Position numbers and translations under genes: made by a program. A stretch of DNA of 64,000 bases, taken from the NCBI GenBank assembly GCA_963924555.1, contig OZ004587.1, positions 4,526,001 to 4,590,000 on the forward strand, read 5' to 3'. Shown here one piece after another: positions 34,201 through 43,200 of the stretch (the first letter of the stretch is position 1; each line of letters starts with the position of its first letter). This DNA comes from Crambe crambe. Lineage: Eukaryota; Porifera; Demospongiae; Poecilosclerida; Crambeidae. The notes under the pieces are model-generated. The model was not told where the DNA came from. It did no database searches and saw only the letters and a list, made by a program, of their open reading frames with translations.

Positions 34201-37200
34201 TTATACAGGCTACTGTACAAGCAGCTGTCTTACTAATAGTATTATACAGGCTACTGTACAAGCAGCTGTCTTACTAATAGTATTATACAGGCTACTGTAC
34301 AAGCAGCTGTCTTACTAATAGTATTATACAGGCTACTGTACAAGCAGCTGTCTTACTAATAGTATTATACAGGCTACTGTACAAGCAGCTGTCTTACTAA
34401 TAGTATTATACAGGCTACTGTACAAGCAGCTGTCTTACTAATAGTATTATACAGGCTACTGTACAAGCAGCTGTCTTACTAATAGTATTATACAGGCTGC
34501 TGTACAAGCAGCTGTCTTACTAATAGTATTATACAGGCTACTATACAACCAGCTGTCTTACTAATAGTATTATACAGGCTGCTGTACAAGCAGCTGTCTT
34601 ACTAATGTTCTATACAAACAGCTCAAACTGCTGCCTTACTAATAGTTTTATACAGGCTACTGATAGTTCTGTACAAGCAGCTGCCTTACTAATAGTTATA
34701 GTCTTTTTTCCTTTGCTTCCCTTTCTTTTTTCCTTTACTGCCCTTTCTTTTAAAATGAACCATCACAACCATTACCCTTTCTTCAAATCGTCCCAAACTT
34801 ACAGTGGACTAAGATTTATCTATGCATGACCTAATTCCACTAGTGTTTGGAAAGCTATAAGCATGAAATGGTCAAAATGACAATGATAATTTTCCTTTGG
34901 TACCCTTTCTTTTTCCTTTGCTGCTCTTCCTTTTTCCTTTGTGGCCCTTTTTAGCCTGTTCGCTTACAGTGGGAAGACATTCATCCTGAATTTCTACATG
35001 CAGTTCCTTCTTCATGACAGAATTCTATTGAGGTTATATTATAGAGAACAACGCCTTTCTCTCAGGTGACTGTCCTCTAGCTCTTTGGAGTTGCTTCAGT
35101 TTCATTTTATTCGTCCATTCTGTTTGTAATAACTTAATTTTTACTTGTCACTCCTACATTATTATTCTATTCATTCACTCGTTTGTTATTTCAACCTTTA
35201 ATGTATTAGAATGTTTACTATTGCTATGTTTATTATGACAGTTGGTCTTCCTCCGAATGGTGTTGATTTCTACATCCATCGTTCTGGAAGAACAGGTCGC
35301 AAGGGATTGCCTGGCAAGACCATTTTATTACACTCCAGGAATGACCCGCAGTTAAGATACTTCCTGAAAGATGTGAGTTTTCAAGGTGTAAGGGGTGAGA
35401 TATGACTCTGTAGTCCAATCACATACCTATGCCTCTGTAAGAACCTGAACATAAAAATTATTATCATTTGGGGGGGGGGGCTTCTGCCGATTGCTTGCCC
35501 CCCTAGGAATTAGCTAGCTTTCATAATGAGATTATCATAGAATTCCACATTACATATACTGGTTTGTAGTTGCCCCTACTCAATTTTTTTCACTAGGCAT
35601 TTGTCCCCTCTTGAGAAAAATCCTGAGTTAAACCCTGATTCTAATCCAATTTATAAAAATAATATGATATAAAAATATATAAATATTGTGTTAATACTCT
35701 TCTCTCCACTTATAGTTGAGGAAAGATGGTGTGAAGCTGACGAAGATTGATCTTCCCGTCTCTGAGAAGTTGAAGGAGATCGCTCTGATGAGGTTAGAGG
35801 CAAAAGCGGACCCTACCACTATGAGTCAGGAGGCTTTAGACACCACCAGACCTTTAGCCAAAGAGGTAAAAAAAAAGCTCTCCCTTTCCCTCCTTCAGTC
35901 TTACCACATCTACATACCTTCATACTTTTGAAACCATAGGCCCATAGAAGCTATGATATAAAAATCAAATCGATCTTAAGTACATGTCACACAACTAATT
36001 GAGGTTATCAAGTGGGGGTCACTAGAGGGTCAAATTAGAAGGTGCTGCTGAATTCTCCATGCACGAAGCTTTCATGCTAGCTTTAGTGCTCTTTTCTTCA
36101 TTAGTCTATGCTCTAAACTGTGTTTTCCTCAGCAATGACTAAGAACTGGAAGTAATATTTGGATAAAGCTCTAGAGTGCCTATACGAGCAGAAACATTTA
36201 ATTACATTACATTATTTATTTTTCTACTAATTTTTCATTATTATTTTGCTTTTATTTCTGTTAGCTGACACAGAAGCATGGTACTGACTCTCTCGCAGCT
36301 GCCTTGGTCTCTCTGAGCAACCTTGGCTCAAGATCACGCTCAAAGTACGTGTCAAGTCAAAGTTTCATGGGTCCAATTTTAAAATAAATTCAGGGGATCT
36401 TAATCTAGTATGTTTTGTGTCATGAAAATAATTACATGAAATATGAATATTAATTGCCATGTACAAAAATAATAGTGTAAAAACTAACTACAAATGAAAA
36501 AATAAAGTTGTAATCAGATCTCTTTTGCTCTCTCTGATTCCCCATTATTAAACAGTTGCCCTTTTAATCAAGGTATTTCTTTTCCACCATAAGGTTCGAC
36601 TCTGGTCGTGATTTCGATGGATCTCGAGAGGACAGGAGAGGTCGCCCAGAATGGGGATCCCATTCCAGGTCTGGCTGGGACCGTCGCCCTCGTGGTGGTG
36701 GTGCCAGTCAGAGATTTACTAATTACGTTGGATCTATTGATGGAGACAACTGGAGTCGGCCGGGCGATTCGTGGGGGAAACGTCCCCGTGATGATGACTT
36801 TGAGGGTGTGGACAGTTTTGGGGGTAGACGTGGCAATGTGTTTGGTGATATGGATAGTTCTAGGGGGAAAAGCAGTCGTAGTGTGTGGGGTGGTCGTGAC
36901 CATAAGATGGACAATTTCAGTAAGTGCAAGTGTAACCAAACAAATTGTGATGATCCCATGTGGAAGACATTTTTAATTAAATATATGACAGTTGAGGGTA
37001 GAAATCAAATATTATTCACGTTTTAGTCAAAGGTTACTTTTGTCATGACTGATGCTTTACAATAAAATTTTCTGCCTTTTGAACTTTTTTTTTTCAAAAG
37101 TAGAAAGTGTGAGTAAAGTTTTAATTTCTACCCTCGACTGCTATTTCTCAAGTATGCTTTGAAGAATAATAATTAGTTGTCATGTGTTCTATAATGGTTG

Positions 37201-38140
37201 GAGTCACTATCTCTACACCAAACTTCCAGATCATGTACTAGTAGTCATGGTGAGCTAAAAGTGGCAAAAAGTGAAAATGGATCTAATAATAATTTATTAA
37301 TGTTTCAAAATTAATGGTTGTAGTTAAGTTATGGTCCTCTTCCAATAGCTATTGCACGGCTCACAATAACATTCTATTATTGTCCGGAATACCAGTTTGA
37401 TGTATAGGTATAGTAGGAAGAAATTGTCAGACAAAGACAGGACATAATGAATGACCAGGAAGTGACTGGCTGTTATTTTATGAGCCCTGCTATTATTATG
37501 GTGGGGCAAGTCTCTATTGTCCCTCTTTCTTCTTTGTTCCTAGCATCATCCATTGGATAGTAACTTCCTGTTAGCCCTGAGCTAATTATTCATATTATAT
37601 AGATGCCCATTATTGAAGTATTTTATTCAACATTTTGCTCCCTATTATTCAAGAGACAGCCCCCTATTATTCAAAATAGAGTGATGACAACACTCTGACT
37701 GACTGACCAATGTGGCTAGAGACAATAAGGATCATTATTAAGGATGTACATTGACAGGATTGACAGTCATAACTATTACATAGTTCATTAACTCATCGAT
37801 TATTGTACTGAAGCATCAAAGATGTCTCAGTTAGAGCCTATTATTCAATTTCTGAAAGAAGCTACCTATTATTCAAAAAATTATTCCTGAATAATTAGCT
37901 CAGGCCTACTTCCTGTACACTGCTACGTTATGATGTAATCATAAGTCACATGATGAAACTGCTCTATTGACTTATGACGACATAATACATGATATAACCA
38001 TTGATGTATTTGATGTTTGTCATCTCTCAGGTGATGATGACAGCCATAAAACTTCCAACAAGCCATTTTCCTCCTCTCCAAAGTCCAATTCAAGACAAAG
38101 CGACAAAGATTTCAGCTGGGATGACGACTTGGAGCCATAG
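15063..38140 (+). CDS. DEAD-box RNA helicase, DDX21-type core, likely mitochondrial, 18 exons, 683 aa
   Basis: Exons: 15063-15153, 15682-15898, 16378-16494, 16714-16794, 16852-16920, 17251-17320, 17973-18056, 18335-18498, 19834-19906, 20208-20304, 20785-20861, 29732-29788, 30097-30154, 35242-35372, 35716-35865, 36265-36344, 36594-36919, 38031-38140. All phases close. Motifs in order: Q motif (FSSFPLS..FEIQAKT), [45 protein letters not shown]. After motif VI a linker like that of DDX21 (..[11 protein letters not shown]) follows, but there is no GUCT domain. The tail is rich in G/R/S/W/D and ends DDDLEP. The first acidic residue is at about position 62 and the preceding region is rich in R/S/T, so a mitochondrial presequence is likely. 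Intron 6 has a GC donor. The gene unwinds or remodels RNA; targets are unknown. Confidence 0.92.
16201..16263. repeat. Poly-C / poly-A low-complexity tract
   Basis: A run of C followed by A-rich CAA repeats lies in helicase intron 2, shortly before exon 3. Such tracts often mark unstable or poorly assembled positions. Confidence 0.8.
17362..17520. repeat. 50-bp minisatellite, about 3 copies
   Basis: The unit GGTTTATTCCAGTGATGACC plus ATTGGGTAAACT recurs about three and a half times in helicase intron 6. Confidence 0.8.
17620..17832. mobile_element. Short MITE, AGGGTTCTCCC family
   Basis: CAGGGTTCTCCCCAGAC at left is mirrored by CCCTAGGGAGAATTCTG at right. The interior is rich in repeats of TATGCCTTA. 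A related element lies near 6850-7000. Located in helicase intron 6. Confidence 0.6.
18499..19833. repeat. Intron 8 minisatellite derived from exon 8
   Basis: Degenerate copies of the 3' end of helicase exon 8 and its donor are strewn through the intron, at about 18590, 19300, 19380, 19470, 19565 and 19680. They keep pieces such as GATGATGTTCAGTGCCACCC and a GTGAGTC-like donor. A 600-bp MITE interrupts the array at 18634-19235. See the finding on exon-derived repeats. Confidence 0.8.
18634..19235. mobile_element. 600-bp MITE, TCTGGCG family, long TIRs
   Basis: Arms of about 80 bp start TCTGGCGTAGCCGACCCTTT and are mirrored at 19155-19235. The inner parts of the arms read GGGTCTGGTGACCCTAGCAT. 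No open frame is inside. Relatives: 51711-52272 (complete) and a fragment at about 53548-53590. Confidence 0.85.
21131..21320. repeat. CTACAAGTTACATATCAGTA tandem repeat
   Basis: An irregular tandem repeat of AGTCTACAAGTT(A/G)CA units in the 5' part of helicase intron 11. Confidence 0.7.
21430..22010. repeat. Minisatellite of about 115-150 bp, five copies
   Basis: Units start GGCGACTTTTAAGACTCTGA and end TAGCTTGCTGATATGAAATG. Starts lie near 21436, 21588, 21729, 21842 and 21956, with unit lengths drifting by internal deletions. In helicase intron 11. Confidence 0.8.
23596..23815 (-). repeat. First copy of a duplicated minus-strand coding fragment
   Basis: About 215 bp are nearly identical to 24414-24630 in the same orientation. 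In the second copy the minus strand reads a peptide with [30 protein letters not shown]. Family not recognised. Confidence 0.7.
23753..24205 (-). pseudogene. Unidentified minus-strand coding fragment (150 codons)
   Basis: The frame contains [35 protein letters not shown], which parallels the peptide of the neighbouring duplicate ([13 protein letters not shown]). This suggests successive exons or repeats of one lost minus-strand gene. There is no full gene structure and no known domain recognised. It may be a relic inside the helicase intron. Confidence 0.35.
24414..24630 (-). repeat. Second copy of the duplicated minus-strand fragment
   Basis: Direct repeat of 23596-23815, spaced about 818 bp. 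The differences are scattered single bases, so the duplication is not very recent. Confidence 0.7.
24726..25145 (-). mobile_element. Fossil gag-like/accessory fragment of a repeated element
   Basis: The minus strand carries a KKILDLEF-type segment that I recall as part of a highly repeated sponge/cnidarian element protein, probably from a retroelement. A relative lies at 33700-33960. It is broken and partial; family assignment is tentative. Confidence 0.35.
25205..25370. repeat. Paired hairpins with a shared loop
   Basis: Hairpin 1 (25207-25292) pairs AAGGTCACTAAGCATCATCT with its mirror further on. Hairpin 2 (25292-25333) pairs TAGTCTT with AAGACTA. Both loops read CATGTACTGTTA..CCTGCTGCTGA. 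A further direct copy of the arm follows at 25334. Confidence 0.6.
25908..26828 (+). CDS. Secreted Cys-rich protein, single exon, 306 aa
   Basis: The uninterrupted frame begins with a signal peptide ([14 protein letters not shown]..). A conserved-looking ectodomain follows: [105 protein letters not shown]. No TM helix is seen, and several N-x-S/T sites are present. I recall this domain as a repeated sponge/cnidarian secreted family akin to the coral skeletal organic matrix protein SOMP5; this is from memory. It lies inside helicase intron 11, same strand. The intact frame argues for function or recent arrival. No poly-A tail or flanking duplication marks it as a retrocopy. Confidence 0.7.
   Translation: MHLQIALVLFNFFWCSTLQLDSSLPANISPTAIGHGVNDTCPSSLVLEAQRNATRDETRDILRETVNPQLNNKYGPPCPCGGQGDWTRIAHLDMSDLTQQCPPAWNLITNPVRGCGRTTFFGDSAIFPANNRTYSRVCGSVIAYQKGRPDAFVRSAVARDTDLEGTYIDGVSVTHGGPGSRQHIWTFVAAQSETARPSYRPVTGCPCTRTGSYWPYVIPSFIGNDYFCATGNRGPETNSSTVYTDDPLWDGEGCGPRNSCCKLHGPPWFCRTLPQPTNDDIELRICLDEILSDEDVIVKYLNIYVM
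27074..28500 (-). pseudogene. Decayed minus-strand gene with PD-(D/E)XK-like piece
   Basis: Discontinuous minus-strand frames run from about 28466 down to 27074. One (28134-27889) reads [23 protein letters not shown], reminiscent of the D..xAK core of PD-(D/E)XK nuclease-like modules. Others read [10 protein letters not shown] and [15 protein letters not shown]. Stops between them and no splice model suggest a relic. Function not assigned. Confidence 0.35.
29859..30025. repeat. Self-complementary AGATTGTACTTGTA minisatellite
   Basis: Short units of ATTGTACTTG and CAAGTACAAT alternate and can pair with each other. The array lies in the 308-bp intron between helicase exons 12 and 13. Confidence 0.7.
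30930..31570 (-). mobile_element. DUF7869-like transposon protein fragment
   Basis: Minus-strand frames carry [63 protein letters not shown] and later [12 protein letters not shown]. Order and spacing match the RNase H-like DUF7869 proteins that travel with repetitive DNA elements in invertebrates (from memory). The piece spans more than one frame, so the element is broken. Confidence 0.5.
31707..32110 (-). pseudogene. HIRAN-like coding fragment
   Basis: The minus-strand frame [20 protein letters not shown] followed by [16 protein letters not shown] resembles a HIRAN-type module (NxxDxxAIAV..IGYVPR pattern), followed by [19 protein letters not shown]. It ends at a stop shortly after. It may be a piece of the same decayed element or of a repeated sponge gene. 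Confidence 0.35.
32290..32520 (+). mobile_element. Ty3/gypsy integrase core fossil
   Basis: The plus strand carries a recognisable integrase catalytic-core segment ([12 protein letters not shown] and [11 protein letters not shown]). Only about 230 bp remain and no LTRs are visible around it. It is an old, broken fragment lodged among opposite-strand coding pieces. Confidence 0.75.
32620..33768 (-). pseudogene. Unassigned minus-strand coding fragments
   Basis: Three frames (33768-33208, 33172-32828, 32798-about 32620) read as protein-like segments such as [20 protein letters not shown] and [17 protein letters not shown]. They may belong, with the HIRAN-like and DUF7869-like pieces, to one decayed element or gene. 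No domain recognised, and no convincing splice sites join them. Confidence 0.3.
33700..33944 (-). mobile_element. Second fossil gag-like fragment
   Basis: The minus strand has a KKILDLE-type segment related to the one at 24726-25145. Partial and broken; it abuts the 41-bp satellite. Confidence 0.3.
33945..34700. repeat. 41-bp satellite, 16 regular copies
   Basis: The unit AGGCTACTGTACAAGCAGCT, followed by GTCTTACTAATAGTATTATAC, repeats with exact 41-bp spacing from 33961 to 34576, and then as two or three degenerate copies. The first thirteen units are virtually identical, which indicates recent homogenisation. The unit contains the palindromic AGCAGCTGTC/GTACAAG area and lies in helicase intron 13. 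Confidence 0.95.
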
Positions 38141-38559
38141 TCTGCAATAATATTATTATACATCATTATTATGACATCACTGACATTCTGGTTTCATTAT
38201 AACTCACCATTATTGTCTGGCTGGAGCAAATAGTTATTGATAAATTTTATTTTGAATTTCAAAATAATTAAAAGGCCTTTATGCAATTGCGGGCTATAAA
38301 GCAAGTCAATCTATATCTAACTGGTAGATTTCTGAAAAGAGACTGAACCCAATCGATCCCCATCCTGTTTGGGGGATTCAGAAAGAAGGTTAATTGTTCA
38401 AAGCCGAGCTAAAACTGGTTTGCTTTCTAGCCTGTCAAACAATTCGCGCGTCTATTCTTGCAGCAGCACGTCGTGCTGACGATCTTTTCCAGATGATGGC
38501 GAGGTCTGGCCCGCGCGTAAATGAAATTGAGTATCTGTAATCAAACATCGTTTACCTAA
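38141..38559. other. Helicase-Rab A intergenic region
   Basis: This interval holds the helicase 3' end and the Rab A promoter. CTGACGATCTTTTCCAG at 38476-38492 is conserved at 54649-54665 upstream of Rab B, followed in both by TCTGGCCCGC. It is a candidate shared promoter element. Confidence 0.5.
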
Positions 38560-40243
38560 ATGGACAAGACAGGAGAGAAACTTAACTTGTAAGTATGTGT
38601 AGATGACGGGGAAACCAGTCCCCCTTGCTTTCATAATAATTATGCTCTGTAAAACAGTGGCCATTGCAACAACACTAATTATTATGAGAGCTTGGAGACG
38701 AGATTATTACCAGAAAGAATCCAGTCCAGGACAATCAGGTAACTACATGATTTAATAGAATAATTTGTCAGAAATTAGTCAGTCATGGTGATTGTTGTTG
38801 TTGTTATTGTTGTTGTTGTTGTTGTTATTATTGTTGTTGTTGTTGTTGTTGTTGTAGTACAATGTTGGCATAAAGCCTTGCAATCCCCCCAAAGTGGGGG
38901 GACCTGCTTCTTTTTTTTTTCCTCCTATAGCTAGGTACACTGAAAACTTGGCTTAACTGGCTGTTTATGACTGCTGCTATCAAACTTACTGGGTAGTTTT
39001 AGTCAGCCAGCTATCCTGTACTATGCTAATGGTGTACACACATCATATGATCTCATGAAACTGCTCTATTAGGGCATGATAAAACCTACACATGTGTACT
39101 TGGTTGTACTGATAGTAGACAATGTCATATCTTAGTTTCAAGCTTCTGTTGATGGATGGAGTACATGTGTATAGCTACACCCCCTGAGGCTATGCCAAAG
39201 TAGAGATTGAAGATTGATGGTTTTTTGTTTACTCGCCCAACAATGCATGAGCATTCACTAGTATTATGTTATGACAAAAAGTAAGCTATTCTTAATCAAT
39301 CATTATAATGATATACTCAATTCCTGCATATTTAACACACCAGCTGAGAGCAGATCACCACTCACTCTATGAGCTGGTTTTTGAAGAGTTAACTAATTTT
39401 TGTCTCAGTCCTCTTTGATATGCATAATATTAAACTGGATAGCTAGTGGTGATAGCTATAGCTATATATCAAGCCCTGAGGGTGAAATACTGCATGTGCA
39501 AAATAGCTAACTTTTAGCTAACAATGGAAAATGAAGCAAATGAACACTGCTCAAAAACTGAGCAGAGAAAGAGAAAGAGATGAAAACTATTGATGCCATG
39601 GATGCAATACCTTAACAGTTTTTTCTACTTATAGAAAGAAGGAGAAAGAACCCTCTATGAGCTATACATACTCAAATGAGCAGTAGTAGACATTATTTTG
39701 CTAGGCTCTAAGTACTCCATTTGTGGTAAGAGAGCTATCAAAGTCTTTGTGGCTGATATTTTATCAGCAGAAAAGACCAAGGTTAGACCAAAGGATAGAG
39801 CCAGAAGAAGCTCTGAATCAGTTAAAAAGAAATGACGGTGATAGCTAGGGCTTATAGACAATAATTATGAGAAGAGGGCATGTAACTTCAAAATATCAAT
39901 GCATCACAAAAGCAAGCTGTGTTGTTTCGCTAGTTATATTTCTTTCGTCCAGATACAAGATAATGTTGTTTGGTGACCCAGGTGTGGGCAAGACCTCACT
40001 CATCTCCAGATACACTGTGAGTTCCTTACAAAAAGAATGAGGAATGTGGATAGTAGATAGTATCATGGTTAGAGATTTGGACCAATAAGAAGGTTGCACA
40101 AACCTCTTATAAATGCTGGACAAAAAGAAGAAGAAGAAGAAGAAGAAGAAGAAGAAGAAGAAGCTAAGGAGCTAAGTGTTTTATGGTCTCTGTATGATTA
40201 ATACAGCCTTACAGGATAGAGACCACACCTCATTATGTTTAAC

Positions 40244-40282
<39 letters not shown>

Positions 40283-43200
40283 AAGTGAGTAATGGTTGTA
40301 AACACCAAAATTCTACCACTGATCGATACAAAATGATTTTGATATGAGAGCTATCAATTTTTTCAATGTACATGTCGTGTCATAATGTCGTAATGATATT
40401 AATTTTGACCTGCTGGTTCAATCATAGAAAAGACCAGAAAGTGGGAGAGTTATTCATGCAATTCTCAGCCACACTGTAGCTATGTGATTCATGAAGTGAT
40501 GCAACCTTCTTTCATTGTTATGTAGGAAGATACATCCCTGGCCCTGGATGACTATGGAGAAGATATGGTACGTAATTATTGGGATGGTCAAGTGCTGATG
40601 GTGCATGATTGTATGTTGCGCTCTTAAGCCCAGTTTACACAGGGATTCTAACCCAGATTCGACCCGGATTCGCTTTGCGTGTAAATGGTACCAACCTGGA
40701 TTCCAATCCAGGTAGCCCAACCCACATCAATTAAGGTGGATTGGAATCCAGACTGAATCTCAACCTGAGTTGGGCATGCGTGTAAACACAGCTTTAGAAA
40801 TCAGTCTAATGTTACAGTTGAACCTCGGTCTGGACACCTTGTCCAAATTTTTTTCCAGGCTGCAAATATCAAATTTCGATGTTTGTGGTCATGTTCAACA
40901 CAATGAAAAAATTATTAATTTTGTGAAAATTAGATCAAAGTACTGCACTACTGCTCTATATGTGGAGGAGTGAGGTACTAATCATATCAGGAAGCCAATA
41001 TATTGTAGGCTTTAAAACAGTTAAACCATGCCTCACCCTTGTACTGTACTATAAGGATATATTGCCTTTGCCCTCGGGCGTCAGGAAATACATTCTGTAC
41101 AGCCCTCATAGGCATGGTTTAACTATTGTATGAAAAATGATGTAGGTATGACCATTGCTCAAAAAAGTAAGGAAACAAGAAGGATGGAAATGGGATCAAT
41201 CTTTGTTCTGTATATCCAGCCAACAATCCCTACATAACGTACATTACTACACTATAATCTGAAGTTACCCGACGTATATGTAGGGATTGTTGGCTGGATA
41301 TACAGAACAAAGATTGATCCCATTTCCATCCTTCTTGTTTCCTTACTTTTTTGAGCAGTGGTCATCCCCACATTTTTCACAAAATGCTTTTTCCCTTACT
41401 TGTTCCTGGTCTTTTTTTCCTCGCTTTTATGGTTTTAGCATGTATAGAGTTCATTCTTCTATGTGTATGCAGGGACAGATGAAAGAAGAATAGCATACCA
41501 CCCCAATCAACGAGTCAAGGTGTTGTGTTATTGTTGAGCTATACTTGGATGTTGAAGATGCTGAAATAGAGTCTACCGGTAGATGGATTGGTGAATCTAA
41601 ATCCCCGAGTTGATACAGTAGTCTATCATGGGAGGTCACTCCCATTCACTCTGTACATACGTTCGCGACCGGGGTCAAGGTTTTTGACCACCCAAAAATC
41701 TATGTTGACCTCTTGACCGTGCACAGAAATGTTCCTTGACCTGTTGACTGTACCTTTTCTTGACCGGTACCTTACGTAATACGCATGCGCAATTATTGGG
41801 AATAAGATTTTATTCGGGATTTCCGGAAACTGCAAGTATGCATAAGAAAGGGGCCAGTTTTGTAGCCATTTTGTAGAATGGTCTTCTCCTCTTATCATGG
41901 GAGGTTCCTGAGGGTGAGGTGTAGCTAGCTAATCACCAAATTCAATTTGCTCTTGCAATTATTTAACAGACCATCATTCAAGTGAGTAGCATCATAATTC
42001 AACAGGATATGAATCTTATGTAAGACTACCAAGATATAGCTAGCTACACAATACCAAGGGCATATCGAGCCGCGAAGCGGCGAGAGGGCATGCAACTAGC
42101 AAAATGTAAATTGTTACTATATTTAACCACAGTTTACTGCAGTATCCGGACATATGTGGTCACGTGCTAAGCTATTTATAGTAATATTTTACATTACGCC
42201 GTCTATATACAGAGCATTGGAAGTTGCATGCCCTCTCGTCGCTTTGCAACTCGATAAGGCCTTGACAATACATCTAGCAGCAGAACTTCTACAAGCATGC
42301 GCGCGCGCAGTGCAGAACTTATTATGATTACATCATTATTATCATGACGTCATAATATTATTATTCTGCCTCGATCGAGCAGTTTGGTTACTGCTAAGGC
42401 TATTATAATAAGCTATTAGTTTATAGAGACGACTAAATGTAAGAAAATGTATCTAGCTACTTTAATTGTTCAGTAACAGCATTGGGAAGTCTTCGGTCCT
42501 GAATCATATCTTGACCCTTGACCGAAACCCCGAAGAGCCGTTGACCATCTGACTGGAACAAAAAATCAATCTTGACCCCTTGACCTCACTTTGACCCCAG
42601 TCGCAGACGTATGTACAGAGTGAATGGGAGTGACCTCCCCCTGATCATTATCTAGAGCTAGCTAGCTAGAGAGATAGCTGAGTAATATTATAATTTCGAA
42701 TAATTAGATATCAAATACATGCGCATGTTATTATAAAAAAGATAGCTTCCTAATTGAATTAGTCGAGTGCTGTGCTCCGTAGTGTCTCCTTTTTTCATCG
42801 ACTCTTTCGAGGATCAACGAGTAGAAAAGATCGTAGTTCATAGAATTTGGAGTGGATTTGTCCAGAAATCATAGCTGTAGCTTGAGTGGTTCGAGAGATA
42901 TGGTTGTCTAAGAAGAAGAAGAAGAAGAATAATAAGTAAGGGGAAAAGTATTTCGTGAAATGAAGAAAGATGTAGGGATGACCACTGCTCAAAAAAGTAA
43001 GGAAACAAGAAGGATGGAAATGGGATCAATCTTTGTTCTGTATATCCAGCCAACAATCCCTACATATACGTCGGGTAACTTCAGATTATAGTGCAGTAAT
43101 ATACGTATATGTAGGGATTGTTGGCTGGATATACAGAACAAAGATTGATCCCATTTCCATCCTTCTTGTTTCCTTACTTTTTTGAGCAGTGGCGAAATGC

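Larger units (their letters stand above)
30155..35241. other. Helicase intron 13, 5.1 kb, element graveyard
   Basis: The intron contains minus-strand coding fragments (DUF7869-like, HIRAN-like and unassigned), a plus-strand Ty3 integrase fossil, a gag-like fossil piece and the 41-bp satellite. The remainder (34700-35240) is T-rich and shows nothing else. Confidence 0.75.

Noticed and set aside
33945-34700. Regular direct repeats suggestive of a CRISPR array
   Set aside because: The 41-bp units are contiguous with no variable spacers, in an animal intron; this is a satellite.
36568-36976. Open frames on both strands over helicase exon 17
   Set aside because: The RGG-like coding frame of exon 17 joins in phase to its neighbours; the others are shadows of a GC-rich repeat-like tail.
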